From NCBI GenBank assembly GCA_018398815.1, contig CM031616.1, positions 68,891,643 to 68,955,642 on the forward strand: DNA of 64,000 nt, given 5' to 3'. A model generated the notes under the pieces. The model was not told the DNA's origin and did not search any database. It saw only the letters and a program-made list of their open reading frames with translations. This stretch comes from Conus ventricosus. Taxonomy: Eukaryota; Mollusca; Gastropoda; Neogastropoda; Conidae. Made by a program: the position numbers and the translations under genes. Shown piece after piece: positions 1-9,350 of the stretch (positions are counted from its first letter, which is position 1; the number at the start of each line of letters is the position of its first letter).

Positions 1-392
1 ATAACAATGAATGAAAAAGGTACATACTAACTGTTTATGTCGCTAACAGCCCTTGAATTCACACATGTTTACATTCCTAGCACTCTCGTCACGTCAGTAT
101 TTACGGCATTTTGAAAAGGTAGTGGGGTAGGTCATAACTTCCAAACAATTGTTCACAAAATTTGAAAAAGGGGTCACATTTTCTCTAAGTTTTAAAATTT
201 TTTTTTTTTAAAAACAAACAACAGACAAAATCCCTTCTAAACAAAAGAAATATGACTGAAAAAACATAACACTGAATGAAAGGAAAATACTAACTGGGCA
301 TGTCGCTGACAGACAACGAGCCACATGGGCCTTTTCATTCAGTGTTATGTTATTTGTCATATTTCTTTTTTTAGAAGGGGTTTTTTGTTGTT
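1..392. repeat. Foldback repeat with a partial direct copy
   Basis: Bases 217-281 and 333-392 are near-perfect reverse complements (about 60 bp per arm) around a loop of about 50 bp, so the stretch could form a long hairpin. Bases 1-52 repeat, with mismatches, the inner part of the left arm plus the loop (about 266-318), so the same family is present at least one and a half times. I see no coding capacity. It resembles a MITE or foldback transposon. I could not find a clear target-site duplication. It could also be the end region of the neighbouring Harbinger element. Confidence 0.6.
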
Positions 393-471
393 AAGTACAT
401 GGAAATGTCATTATTGATTATATGCTCCCACATTTCTCAATTCTGTTTCCACTCCCCAAAACATCCTTAAA

Positions 472-473
<2 letters not shown>

Positions 474-504
<31 letters not shown>
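474..504. repeat. Poly-C tract, 31 nt
   Basis: An uninterrupted run of 31 cytosines followed by further C-rich sequence to about 520. The G-rich complement could form intramolecular G-quadruplexes. Several similar runs occur in this window, at 47316-47340, 53668-53688 and 63891-63915, with a G run at 46503-46531. Confidence 0.9.
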
Positions 505-507
<3 letters not shown>

Positions 508-709
508 TCCCCCACCCTTCCCACTGGAGCATAAAAGTTTGAATTAGTATGATACATTGCAACACATGTTCCCTCTTTACAGTAGTCCTCGGGGCAGCAC
601 ACATGTAAAAACTATGTGCTTTTTGGCATACTGTGGAGAAGCACCTCCCTTCCTTCTGCTTCTCTCCAGCATCTTTCTCCCCGCTCCCCCTCCCAAACAC
701 ACACACACA

Positions 710-1553
710 TTACTCATTTTCTGCACCAAAGTTTCTAGTGAGCAACTCTGGCATTTTGCAAGGCACTGCCCCTTCTCTCGCAAAGTATTCCTTGAGGGAA
801 TCCCGAAACCTGTGTGCCACTTGCATACTGCTGATGAGCCCCCCCTGTCCTGCATGCAACCCAAGAAGTGTGGCATTCGGTTTGCCGCCAATGGCCTGGC
901 ACAACCTCATGGTTTGGACCTTGTTCATGGTCCACAGCTGCAGCACACAATATGCTGATCTTGCACATCTCTCAAAGTTGTGTAGGGCGAGGCAGGCAAG
1001 CACAATCTTCTTGACTTGCTTTGGGTGTTGTTTCATGGCTTTTTTGAAAATATACCAAACCGACAAGCCAAGATCCCAAATACATTTCTCCACAACCCGA
1101 CGAGCTCTCCCTCAATCGGTAGTTGAAGACTTTCTTGCCGTGATCAATCCCCTCTCTCTGGGTAGGGGTTTCATGAGGGTTGGTGAGAGAGCAAAGGCAG
1201 AGTCGGCCACATGAGACTTGGTATTTGGACATTGGTTCCGGGTAGAGCTCTCCCGGGTGGTGCTTGCAGATTTTGCCCCTCAGGCTCCTCTTCAGTTTAG
1301 ATGAGTTCCAGATTGTGGCGTCGCCAACTCTTCCAGGTGCTCCCACTTCAATAGTACATTTGTATGTGGCATCAACCAGAGCAAAAAGCACAATGCTATG
1401 AAACCCATGGTAGTTGTAGAACTGTGATCCCCATTGCGAGGGCATTGAATTCGGATGTGCTTCCCGTCCATAGCTCCAAGACATTGTGGAAAATTCCCAT
1501 TGTGGAAGAACTTGCCCTGAATAAAGTAGCCATTCTTCTTCTGTTTTGGGCAT
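710..1553 (-). pseudogene. Harbinger transposase exon 4 (DDE catalytic domain)
   Basis: This exon carries the catalytic core on the minus strand in alternating frames: FPQCLGAMDGKHIRIQCP (first Asp), then FYNYHGFHSIVLFALVDATY, then RVGDATIWNSS, then HVADSAFALSPTLMKPLPRE (second Asp), FNYRL, and RRVVEKCIWDLG (Glu) with KIVLACLALHNF following. The order and spacing match the DDE_Tnp_4/HARBI1 nuclease, with all three catalytic acids present at motif level. At least four 1-2-nt indels separate the blocks. The C-terminus runs to a stop at 710. The acceptor before 1553 is TCTTATTTCAG. Confidence 0.85.
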
Positions 1554-1922
1554 CTGAAATAAGACAATAAATTATGAAGTTTCAGGAAATAATTTTCCTG
1601 TTATTGTTATATCTTTTTATTTTTTTTTTTTTAAAACTAAAACATGTCCTTTTTATACCTTCGGTACTCTTTAGAATCGGAACAAGCCTTGGACTATTTC
1701 TGTCTGGTCTCCTAACTGATTCCCGTGAAAATATGGGCTTTGTAAGTCACGGTCAAGGTCATGAAAATAGGGTCAAGCTCACGGTCACAATGTAAATTTA
1801 ACTGTGAGTACATTTATATAGTTTGACATCTTGTTCATTTTACAGCTTATAACAAAGACAAAACAGACACATTTTCATGAATGCCCAAACATACGCAACA
1901 ATTTTGCTCTTTTTTTTGGGCA

Positions 1923-2301
1923 GACCAGGGACTTTGATTCTGTTCTGACATCGCTGAACTCAACAGAAGCGTGCGTGAGGAGTGCATGTGGAGCCAGGCT
2001 AGTGGCTCTAGCACTTCCACTTCAATGGCACTTGATGTGGAATGCATCACACTGCCGGAACCCCCACGAGCATGCGCCCGGGCGCCTGGTTTGCAGCCCC
2101 TCCACCCCAGTCGACCTGACATCCCCACCTAGCAATCCTCCCCCAAAGAGGCCCAGGGTGGTTTTGGACAGAAAGCGACCTGTACCTGCGGTGATGATTC
2201 ACAAAGGCAGGCGTCATCGAGGGAAGCCGGGGCCTATCAATCGATTAAGGACGCGAGGAGAGACAAAAAAGGATGAGGACTTCTCTTTTGCGATTGAATA
2301 G
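1923..2301 (+). CDS. Possible exon of the Harbinger accessory (Myb/SANT-like) gene
   Basis: An open frame follows a strong acceptor-like sequence (T-rich tract ending GGGCAG at 1922). It encodes a Pro/Arg/Lys-rich tail including NPPPKRPRVV and DEDFSFAIE. PIF/Harbinger elements usually carry a second gene encoding a Myb/SANT or MADF-like DNA-binding protein that cooperates with the transposase. The position, inside transposase intron 3 on the opposite strand, would fit, but I do not see a diagnostic domain. It may be chance coding potential. Confidence 0.25.
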
Positions 2302-2309
2302 ATGAAAGA

Positions 2310-4120
2310 ATTGAAAATGATCAAAAGTGAGAGGCGGCGCCTCCGATTAAACACGGGCATGAAAACCTGGTCTTCCATGCCCGCATGCAGGAATGGATGA
2401 CTAAATTCACTAAATATTGTCTCCTGGCTCAATGGGTTTTTTTTTTGTCTGTCGGCCATTTTTCATGAACCATTGCATCAGCACACTTCAAATTTATTAG
2501 CAAATCCTCACTTAAAACTTTCTTTTTTCCCCTCCTGACCACTTCTTTCCAATTGCTTCTCCCCATATCTATATGTTCACTCAATCACTGTGTGTGTGTG
2601 TGTGTTCTGTGTGTGTGTGTCTGTGGGGCACGTCTGCTTATATGCCGTGCGCTCGGAATGTGGCGTGTGATTGTGCTTGTACAGACCTGTGTCTTTACCA
2701 TATTTTTTTAACTGATTACTTTTTGTCTTTTTAATTCTTTTATTTTTGTAAGCGCTTAGGGCTTTTTTAAGATTAAGCACCTTAAATGTACATTATTATT
2801 ATTATTATTATTATTGGTTCTTTCATTACAAAAAAAAAGTTTGAACATTTTCCCATTATTTTAGGGGGGGGGAGGGGGGGCGGCACAAGCCACAAACCCA
2901 CATATCTTTGTGTGTCTTTGTTGAGGGCATGTACTGGCCGTTTTCTTTATTTGGGGTAGTTTTTATGCCGCCGAAAGCATTTAAACAACTATACCAATGT
3001 GAACAAAATCTGGAGAATTATTCATTTGGGTCCCAAATTACATCAATATGCATGTACTTTGGAGAGAACATTGTGGCCAAAAAACACACTTCCTACTTTG
3101 TTTTTACTGAAATTTAATTCTATGTGACCAACGTTTATGAGGTAGGTTGGGTACATTTTACTAAATGACTTTTTTTCAATGCCATTGGGTTAATGTGGAA
3201 AAGTTGGGGACACTCAAAAACAGAAATGTCAAGGAATTTTAACAGGAAGATGGGCATGTCTGCCGCTCGTCAACTAGCTTGTTGTCGACATGTCTTGTCA
3301 TGTTAAACATTTTTTTTCATGCCTGCATGTTTTTTTGTCCATTTTAATTTATTTTATGTTTGAATTTTTCTGTTCATTATTAATAAAAGTAGTTTGATTG
3401 TGGTCTGAAATGGAAACTGAAGGTTTTACTGATCATAGAACAAAGTATCCCAGACATTTTGGAGTGTACAGAGGAAAAAGATGAGGTGAAGAGGGGTGTC
3501 AGGCATTCAGCATGCTGGTAATTAATGATATATGAATTGAACAAAAATTTGAATAACTGAAAAAGTGGTGCTGTGCAAAACATGCTTTTTTATGTTGTAT
3601 TTTCTGAACTTTCATTGTACTGAAGCAAAAAAATTTAAGTCGAAAAGTTTGCACTTCATAAGGAATAATTTTTAATCGAATGTAATTTGTTGTGTAACTG
3701 CAGAAGGTTTGTAGAAATTGAGATTTTTGCAATTTGAAAAACTTTGAATATGCAGAAAAAGATGCAAAAAAAAAGACTATTGATATTTTTATTGGAGAAA
3801 AAGTTATACAGATTTAAAATTCAGAAAGACAAACACAACTATTTGTGAGATACATGGATACAAACTTATATAAAATACATTGGTTATCATAATCTTTGGA
3901 AATGAAAGTGTTGGACTTTGTGAATATGTAGAAAAGATATCATTGAATCGATTGTTATAAAACCTAAAAGTTGATTATTTTTCAATTTTGACTGTTTTGG
4001 ACTTGTATCTTGAAAGTGTTAAAAATGTGACTAGTTCATAGTTTTCCATGCACAGTCACTATTTGCAACAAAAATTCATATTGTACAGCATTGAAAATTT
4101 GTTTGACAGGGAAATAATAA
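2310..4120. other. Transposon intron 3, mostly AT-rich; retroposon-like (ATT)n tail at 2750-2815
   Basis: A GT-rich microsatellite lies at 2589-2622. Bases 2750-2815 read AAGCGCTTAGGGC, then an AT-rich stretch ending in (ATT)n, which looks like the 3' tail of a SINE or LINE. A G-rich run is at 2864-2881. The remainder (2900-4120) is AT-rich and I see no gene in it. Confidence 0.4.
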
Positions 4121-4126
4121 AATTAC

Positions 4127-4244
4127 CGTTAGGTACTTGTCCTTCAAGACTGCATAGATGGCTTCACATGTGTCTGGGAAAAAGGTACGCCAAAGTCGGC
4201 ACAGGGAAAGCGGAACATAAAGAACAAACGATGCGTAGTCCCAC
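4127..4244 (-). pseudogene. Harbinger transposase exon 3
   Basis: After the acceptor TCTTATTTACAG the exon reads, in one frame, an LFFMFRFP segment and, in another, PDTCEAIYAVLKDKYL ending at a GTAATT donor. The family consensus here is SYxSLxYxFRVGxxTIS followed by ETCEAIWxVLxxxYLKVP. A single frame change near the middle of the exon joins the two. Introns on both sides are AT-rich and without other genes. Confidence 0.75.
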
Positions 4245-4815
4245 CTGTAAATAAGAGATGACACTTAAAAACAGCACAAAAAAAAAATATATGGGTCACT
4301 CTCCTGAAACCCGGATCAGTGGTGTGGGCATATAAAATTAAACTCCCATTTTACAAATTCATTACGTGTCCCAACATTTCTTAATGTTTGAATTTGGATT
4401 TGATGTGCTAAACATAAATCATTAACGGAAACATGGTTCGTGTGCATTTTTATTGTGACCGTTTTTATGCTGGATTCGGGTGGTTTTTGTTTTCGATATT
4501 TTGTGACATGGAAAAAATGCCTCACAAATACAACTTGTCATTTGTATTGTTAGAATATTGCACAAAAAAAACGCCAAAAAAATCATGACTGTAAAAGAAG
4601 TGTTATTCTTACACTAAGTAAATGAATATATGATCTAGAAACACAGCTCTTTTATATAAATTTTTAGTCTTGTCAAGACTCCAAATTATGGTCTTGAAGG
4701 TCAAACATCAAGGTCAAGGTCAACACAGTCAACATTCTTTAATGGAATCATAGTGTATCTAATAAACACCATTACAACAAATCTGTTTTCATACTTTTGG
4801 TATACACAAAGCATA

Positions 4816-4905
4816 CACACACACCACACACACGCATGCATGCCGCGCGCGCGCACCACACACACACACCGTACACCACCACACATCATACACATACACC
4901 CAAGA
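4816..4905. repeat. CA/CG alternating purine-pyrimidine tract
   Basis: CA repeats interrupted by a GCGCGCGCG stretch, a possible Z-DNA former. It lies in transposase intron 2. Confidence 0.8.
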
Positions 4906-5105
4906 AGACTATTCTTTCTTGTTGCTGTTCAATATAGGGAAAAAGAAACACCAATTCAAGTCATTCATTCAGATCACTTTGAAATAAGAATAAATTTGGG
5001 GCATTTGAAAATGTTTTCCTTTTTTTTCTTGAATATCTGCTCATAATTTCAAGAAGAAATCCACTACAGCACATCCTGTTTTGAAGATATAATAAACCAG
5101 CATAC

Positions 5106-5269
5106 CTTGCGCTAGGAATCTCAGAGTAAAATGCAAGGCGCTCTTCGGGTGCAATAATCATTTGTAGTTGGTGTTCTGTTTGAGGATGGAAGGACCCCAA
5201 ACCCTGTGGAGCAGCTCATCAAATGTTGGGCCACTCATGCGCAAGAATTTGTGCAAATATTTTTGGGTC
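5106..5269 (-). pseudogene. Harbinger transposase exon 2 (DNA-binding helix region)
   Basis: The minus strand reads YLHKFLRMSGPTFDELLHRV, then GPSILKQNTNY, then PEERLAF and, one base shifted, LAFTLRFLAQG before a GTATGC donor. This is the usual HARBI1 order: FRMSxxTFDELL, then PPEERLALTLRFLATG. At least two frame breaks are visible, one in the stretch after NTNYK and one in GCATTTTACTCTG. The acceptor before 5269 is TTAATTTTCAG. Confidence 0.75.
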
Positions 5270-5424
5270 CTGAAAATTAAAATCAAAAGGATTTTTCAAA
5301 ATGCATATAAATTCACTATTCTTTCATTTTAAAATTAGAGACTGATTGCATTTATGGAGACTACCAAGTATTTGAAAACAAGGGGATCGCCGACCAATGA
5401 TTTTAGTACTTTCCCAATTTTCGC

Positions 5425-5825
5425 CAGCACAGCGATTTCTAAAAAAAACAAAAAAACAAAAACAACGATTAAATACTAACATCACAAGTTCAGCAAGTTT
5501 GGTCTCTCTCTCTCTCTTCCCCTCTCTTCTCCCTCACCCACCCGCTCTCTCTCTCTCTCTCTTGTTTCTCCCTCTCTCTCTCTCTTCCCCTTTCTCCTCT
5601 CTCATCCCGTCCCCCTTCTCTCTCTTTCACAGCAATTTCTAAAACATAAAAAAAACATAAAGCAATGATTAAATAATAACATCGCAAATTGAGACAAGTC
5701 TGGTCTCTCTCTCTCTTCCCCCTCTCTCTTCTCCTCACCCCCCTCCTCTCTCTCTCTCTCACTCTACCATCTCTCCTCCCCCCCCCCCCCCCCCCCCACC
5801 CCACCCCTCTCTCTCTCTCCATCTA
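5425..5825. repeat. Two-copy tandem duplication of A-rich plus CT-rich unit
   Basis: A block of about 200 bp occurs twice in tandem (about 5425-5630 and 5630-5822). Each copy starts with a (C/G)GCAATTTCTAAAA-like leader, continues A-rich through a GATTAAATA-TAACATC motif and a GGTCTCTCTC motif, and ends in a CT/CCCTC tract. A partial third leader follows at 5823. The second copy ends in a C run at 5777-5797. Confidence 0.7.
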
Positions 5826-6054
5826 AAATTTGAAGCGATTATGATCACTAGTTCATGAAGTACTGCATGAACAAGAAATATCATCATCATCATGGATATT
5901 GCACTTACTCTTCAAATGAAAGCCTAAGCGCTTACCATATTGGGATGAAAGGGGAGGGATATACAACAAAATTGAATCTAAAATTATTTAAAAAAGATAA
6001 AATTAAACACATACAAAGAAATAAAACACCAATTCAAAATGGCAAAGCATTGTA

Positions 6055-6260
6055 TACACACACGTACACTCACACACATATACACAAAGGCACACACACA
6101 TACATAAACACATACGTACACACACACGTGCGTGCACTCAATCACACACTAAACACACACAAATCAAATTTATAATTAACAAACATGCAACACACATGCA
6201 TACATTAACATTTAATCACAGTGTGCACACACACCACACACACACACACAGACGTATGCA
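6055..6260. repeat. Interrupted (CA)n microsatellite
   Basis: Imperfect CA repeats with CATA and CGTA interruptions. It lies in transposase intron 1. Confidence 0.85.
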
Positions 6261-6443
6261 CCAAGATGCGCATATTATCACAAAGATCAAGATAAATCAT
6301 TTTATTTATTTTTTCCTTTATTTATTTAACCATCTGGTATCACCTTGAGTGAACGGACGTTAAACTGATAAACAAGCAAGTAGGTCATATGGGGAGACAC
6401 AAACAGACACACGAACAAAGCACGAAAAAATGACCTGCTTTAC

Positions 6444-6624
6444 CTGCTCAGCTAATTCTTGCACGAGCGAATGGTACGCGCCAAATTCATGGCGTTGCAG
6501 AACGTAGGGCAGTGTTGGCTTTCTCCTCTCTTTCTCCTCTTTCTTCTTCTTCTATGTATTCTAGTAGCACATGCACAATCGAAATCGAAGCAAGATCTTC
6601 CTCATCGGTATCGGAGGCAGCCAT
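6444..6624 (-). pseudogene. Harbinger transposase exon 1 (N-terminus)
   Basis: The start ATG at 6624 opens an acidic N-terminus (MAASDTDEEDL). After a Glu/Arg-rich stretch the frame shifts, and the sequence then reads QRHEFGAYHSLVQELAEQ before a GTAAAG donor. This matches the HARBI1-type N-terminal segment that precedes the helix-turn-helix (Q-R...GAYHxLVQEL). The shift lies in a GAA/GAG-rich microsatellite, where a consensus error or slippage is likely. Upstream, 6625-6700 shows no clear promoter. Confidence 0.7.
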
Positions 6625-6689
6625 TTTGATTTTACACTTTCTGTTTCCTAGGAAGTGACGTATACTGCAAAAAGTATGCATATCATTAA

Positions 6690-7418
6690 CTAGCGGTTAA
6701 GAACCACAACTTCTATTGCAGAACACAAGTGTTGCAAAACTAGTTGGAAAACGCCCGGTTAATACGCACAATATTGGCCCACAGTTTGTGGCCCAAGCAA
6801 GTGTTGGCTTGGTTAAGAACAGGCTTTAAGTTACCCTTTAACGTTTTCGAACTCAAAATTGAGTCAATACTGTTTTTTTCATTTGATTTTTCTCACACAT
6901 TTCTGCTTTCGTCGCCGGGGGTACCTGTAAATGTCCTATTATACATGCTGTACTCTAATACTATGTCAACCGAACTAGGAGAGAGTGTTCTGATTCTGGT
7001 TTCTGCACTGTTTGACTTTTTAATTAGATCTGTAACATGACGTGTTGTCTTTTTCAGTTCAGAGCCAGAGTCGGGGCATTTTACACCAGGGCACTTAAAC
7101 TCTCTACCCATAGATTGTCATTTATTACAGTCCCTTATGTCAGTCCACTCCTACTCCTGCTCATGAAAGGACGTTCTGTCATACCTTAGTGATCCTCTGT
7201 TTTATTTCATTGAGTTACTTAAGCACCAGAGAGACGCCTGCCATCGATAATTTTGCCACATCTTAAACGCCAGATAACCGAGTATTGAATCCGAATGTTT
7301 AAGTACTGCCAGTCTATCTTTTCTCCTGACACTCGTTGTATTATTGCTACTGAAACTCGCTGGGGATGTTCATTCCAATCCAGGGCCAGATAATGAACAG
7401 TTGATGGATTATCAATCA
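6690..7418. other. No recognised gene
   Basis: Unique-looking sequence between the Harbinger exon 1 and the first recognisable LINE residues. It may hold decayed LINE 5' sequence or the Harbinger right end. I found no motif. Confidence 0.4.
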
Positions 7419-7900
7419 TTCACGTGAATGTGCATAGTCTTCGTCGCAAAATTTCTCTCCTACAGTGTGAAGTAAGTCATTTACGATATTTATAACCGTT
7501 TCAGAAACTTGGTTGTCTGATGACATATCCAGTGATGATATTTGCAATTCAAGGTTTTCACCCTCCAGTCAGAAATGACAGAGCAGGCGACGCACACGGA
7601 GGTGTTTGCTGTATATGTTAGAGTAATTTAGTCTGTAGATCAAGGCCTGACTTGACCATTCCCTTCTTGGAGGCAGTGTGGATAGAAACAAAGTTAAAAC
7701 AAGACACACTACTGGTAGGAACATTTTATCGACCACCTGATGCAAACGTGACTGATTGGAATTGGATTGACCAGTCGGTGCAGTTAGCTGGCAACACGCC
7801 TGATAAGTTTATAGTCCTTGGCGATTTTAACGCTGATTGCAAGCACCAACCACCTACCCACCTTCGCAATATAATGGTGACGAATAACTATCTCAGTTAG
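7419..7900 (+). pseudogene. LINE AP-endonuclease domain
   Basis: The N-terminal motif HVNVHSLRRKISLLQ at 7419 is the usual NVRSLxxK start of the EN domain. ETWLSDD follows at about 7510, then a frame-broken GGV-IY region near 7600. From 7652 the frame is open: LLVGTFYRPPDANVTDW and IVLGDFNAD, the YRPP and GDFN motifs, the latter carrying catalytic Asp and Asn. EN nicks target DNA to prime reverse transcription. Stops near 7570-7640 make this copy non-functional. Confidence 0.8.
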
Positions 7901-8066
7901 TCAACAAACCAACTCGTGTAACAGAACACTCCTCTACAGTAATCGACTTGATTCTGACGCCGTGTCCAGACTTAGTTCAATCAGTAGATGTGCTGCCACC
8001 AATCTGCAGTGATCACTTGCTCCATTTGTTGTTCTTAAGATTCTTCGCAAAGCTAACTCTTCCTAC

Positions 8067-8152
8067 GACTGGTGAGTTGATTTTAACGTGGTGACAGCCC
8101 TGATGTGGCCCTCTGCGGTCGGCTGGGCTATAAGCAACATTATCTTTCTTAT
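8067..8152 (+). mobile_element. 86-bp retroposed tail with 14-bp target-site duplication
   Basis: The 14-mer CTAACTCTTCCTAC occurs at 8053-8066 and again at 8153-8166, exactly 100 bp apart. The 86 bp between them interrupt the LINE and end in GGCTGGGCTATAAGCAACAT plus TATCTTTCTTAT. The same tail is found at 55710-55764 (reverse strand) and as the core of the array at 61190-62100. This looks like a severely 5'-truncated retroposon copy keeping only its 3' end. Confidence 0.8.
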
Positions 8153-8514
8153 CTAACTCTTCCTACAAGCGAACAATATATAAATTATGCCAAACTTGAT
8201 ATACATAAATTGACTGACGAACTGACTCGCACAAATCTGGGATCCTATTTTGTCCTTCGAATCAATTGACGACTCAGCTAAAGCATTTTCTGACTATCTT
8301 ATGTACATTGCTAAACTATGTATGCCATGAAAATAATCAAGGTAAGCGAACGTGATGCCCCATGGATCACGACGGAAGTAAAAAGCTTAATAAAAAAAGA
8401 AAAACAATATTCACAAATTAGCTAAACATTTTAACTCAGACTGGGCCTGAACACTTTTTCGGCGAATTCGTAACGACGTAACAGCCACTGTTAGACGCAG
8501 GAAAAACAGAATTT

Positions 8515-8718
8515 ATGGTTGAACTGGATCAACAAATTTCTTCAGCTGACCAGTTAGGGTCCAAGCAATGGTGGAGACTAGTAAAAACGTTTATTTCTAA
8601 AAAGGGTATGCCTCAAGACGATATTCCTCCTCTAGATATTAATGGTCACATTTATTACACTTCTGTCGACAAAGCCACTGCGCTTAACCACTTCTTTGCT
8701 ACAAAAATGTTTTGTTGA
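8515..8718 (+). pseudogene. LINE region between EN and RT
   Basis: An open stretch with a KQWWRLVKTFISKKG motif and FFATK near its end. It corresponds to the linker before the RT domain of non-LTR elements, where a (K/R)xWWxxxK motif is common. The frame closes at 8718, and RT-like residues (DCKKAVGP at about 8818) resume in another frame. Confidence 0.6.
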
Positions 8719-8799
8719 AAATCATAACGATGATGTTCCTTCAATGCCAATTTGCAGGCACTATCAATCCTCTAGTCATTACAAAAGAAAGGGTTTTAG

Positions 8800-9350
8800 A
8801 AATTTTGAATGCTCTCGACTGTAAGAAGGCTGTGGGGCCGATTTAGTTCACAATAAGATTCTAAAAGCAGCAGCGAACATTATCTGTGAACCTTTAATGC
8901 ATCTCTTCAATCGTTCTTTATTTGGGGCAAGTTTCCATCAGTCTGGAAAATTGCTCACGAAACACCAAATTTTTAAAAAAGGGTGTAAACCAAGTGTGAA
9001 AATTACGGCCCTATTTCTTTACTGATTGCATCGGTAAAGTTTTAGAGAAGTGTGTTCAAAACATGCGTTTAAGTACTTAATGGACAACAGCCTTTTGACA
9101 CCGCTCAGTCTGGTTTCGTTCTAACGACTCGAAGCGACTTCTTTGATGTGTCTAAAGCTTTGATAAAGTGTGGCACCGTGCACTGATTACAAACTGTCGC
9201 CCTGGGTATTCGTGGACAGTTATTCACTGATTCAATGATATCTACTGACCGTACTCAAGCAGTTGTACTGAAAGGAAGTAAGTCGTCCTATTCCCTGTTT
9301 CAGCGGTGTCCCCCAGGCTCTGTTCTCGGCCCACTATTGTTTTCAAATAT
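8800..9350 (+). pseudogene. LINE reverse transcriptase, 5' half
   Basis: Frame-broken islands match non-LTR RT motifs in order: KKAVGP, FPSVWKIA, NYGPISL with one substitution from NYRPISL, FDVSKAFDKVWH (with a 1-nt break) and GVPQ-GSVLGPLLF near 9303-9340. The catalytic FADD motif lies 7.9 kb away at 17284, beyond the LTR insertion. Confidence 0.75.
9346..9350. repeat. Target-site duplication AATAT (left)
   Basis: Matches 17233-17237 immediately after the other LTR. It defines the insertion point inside the LINE RT. Confidence 0.85.

Larger units (their letters stand above)
710..6624 (-). mobile_element. PIF/Harbinger DNA transposon, transposase gene with four exons
   Basis: Four blocks on the minus strand read in order as a HARBI1-like DDE transposase. 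They are separated by introns with good boundaries: donors GTAAAG after 6444, GTATGC after 5106 and GTAATT after 4127; pyrimidine-rich acceptors with AG before 5269, 4244 and 1553. The family normally uses 3-bp TTA/TAA target duplications and short terminal inverted repeats; I did not find these, so the outer limits are not fixed. Several 1-nt frame breaks disrupt every exon except possibly the smallest, so the copy is inactive as written. Intron 3 (1554-4126) holds an opposite-strand ORF that may belong to the element's second gene. Confidence 0.85.

Noticed and set aside
633..1214. 193-codon plus-strand ORF
   Set aside because: Shadow of the Harbinger catalytic exon, which has clear family motifs on the minus strand.
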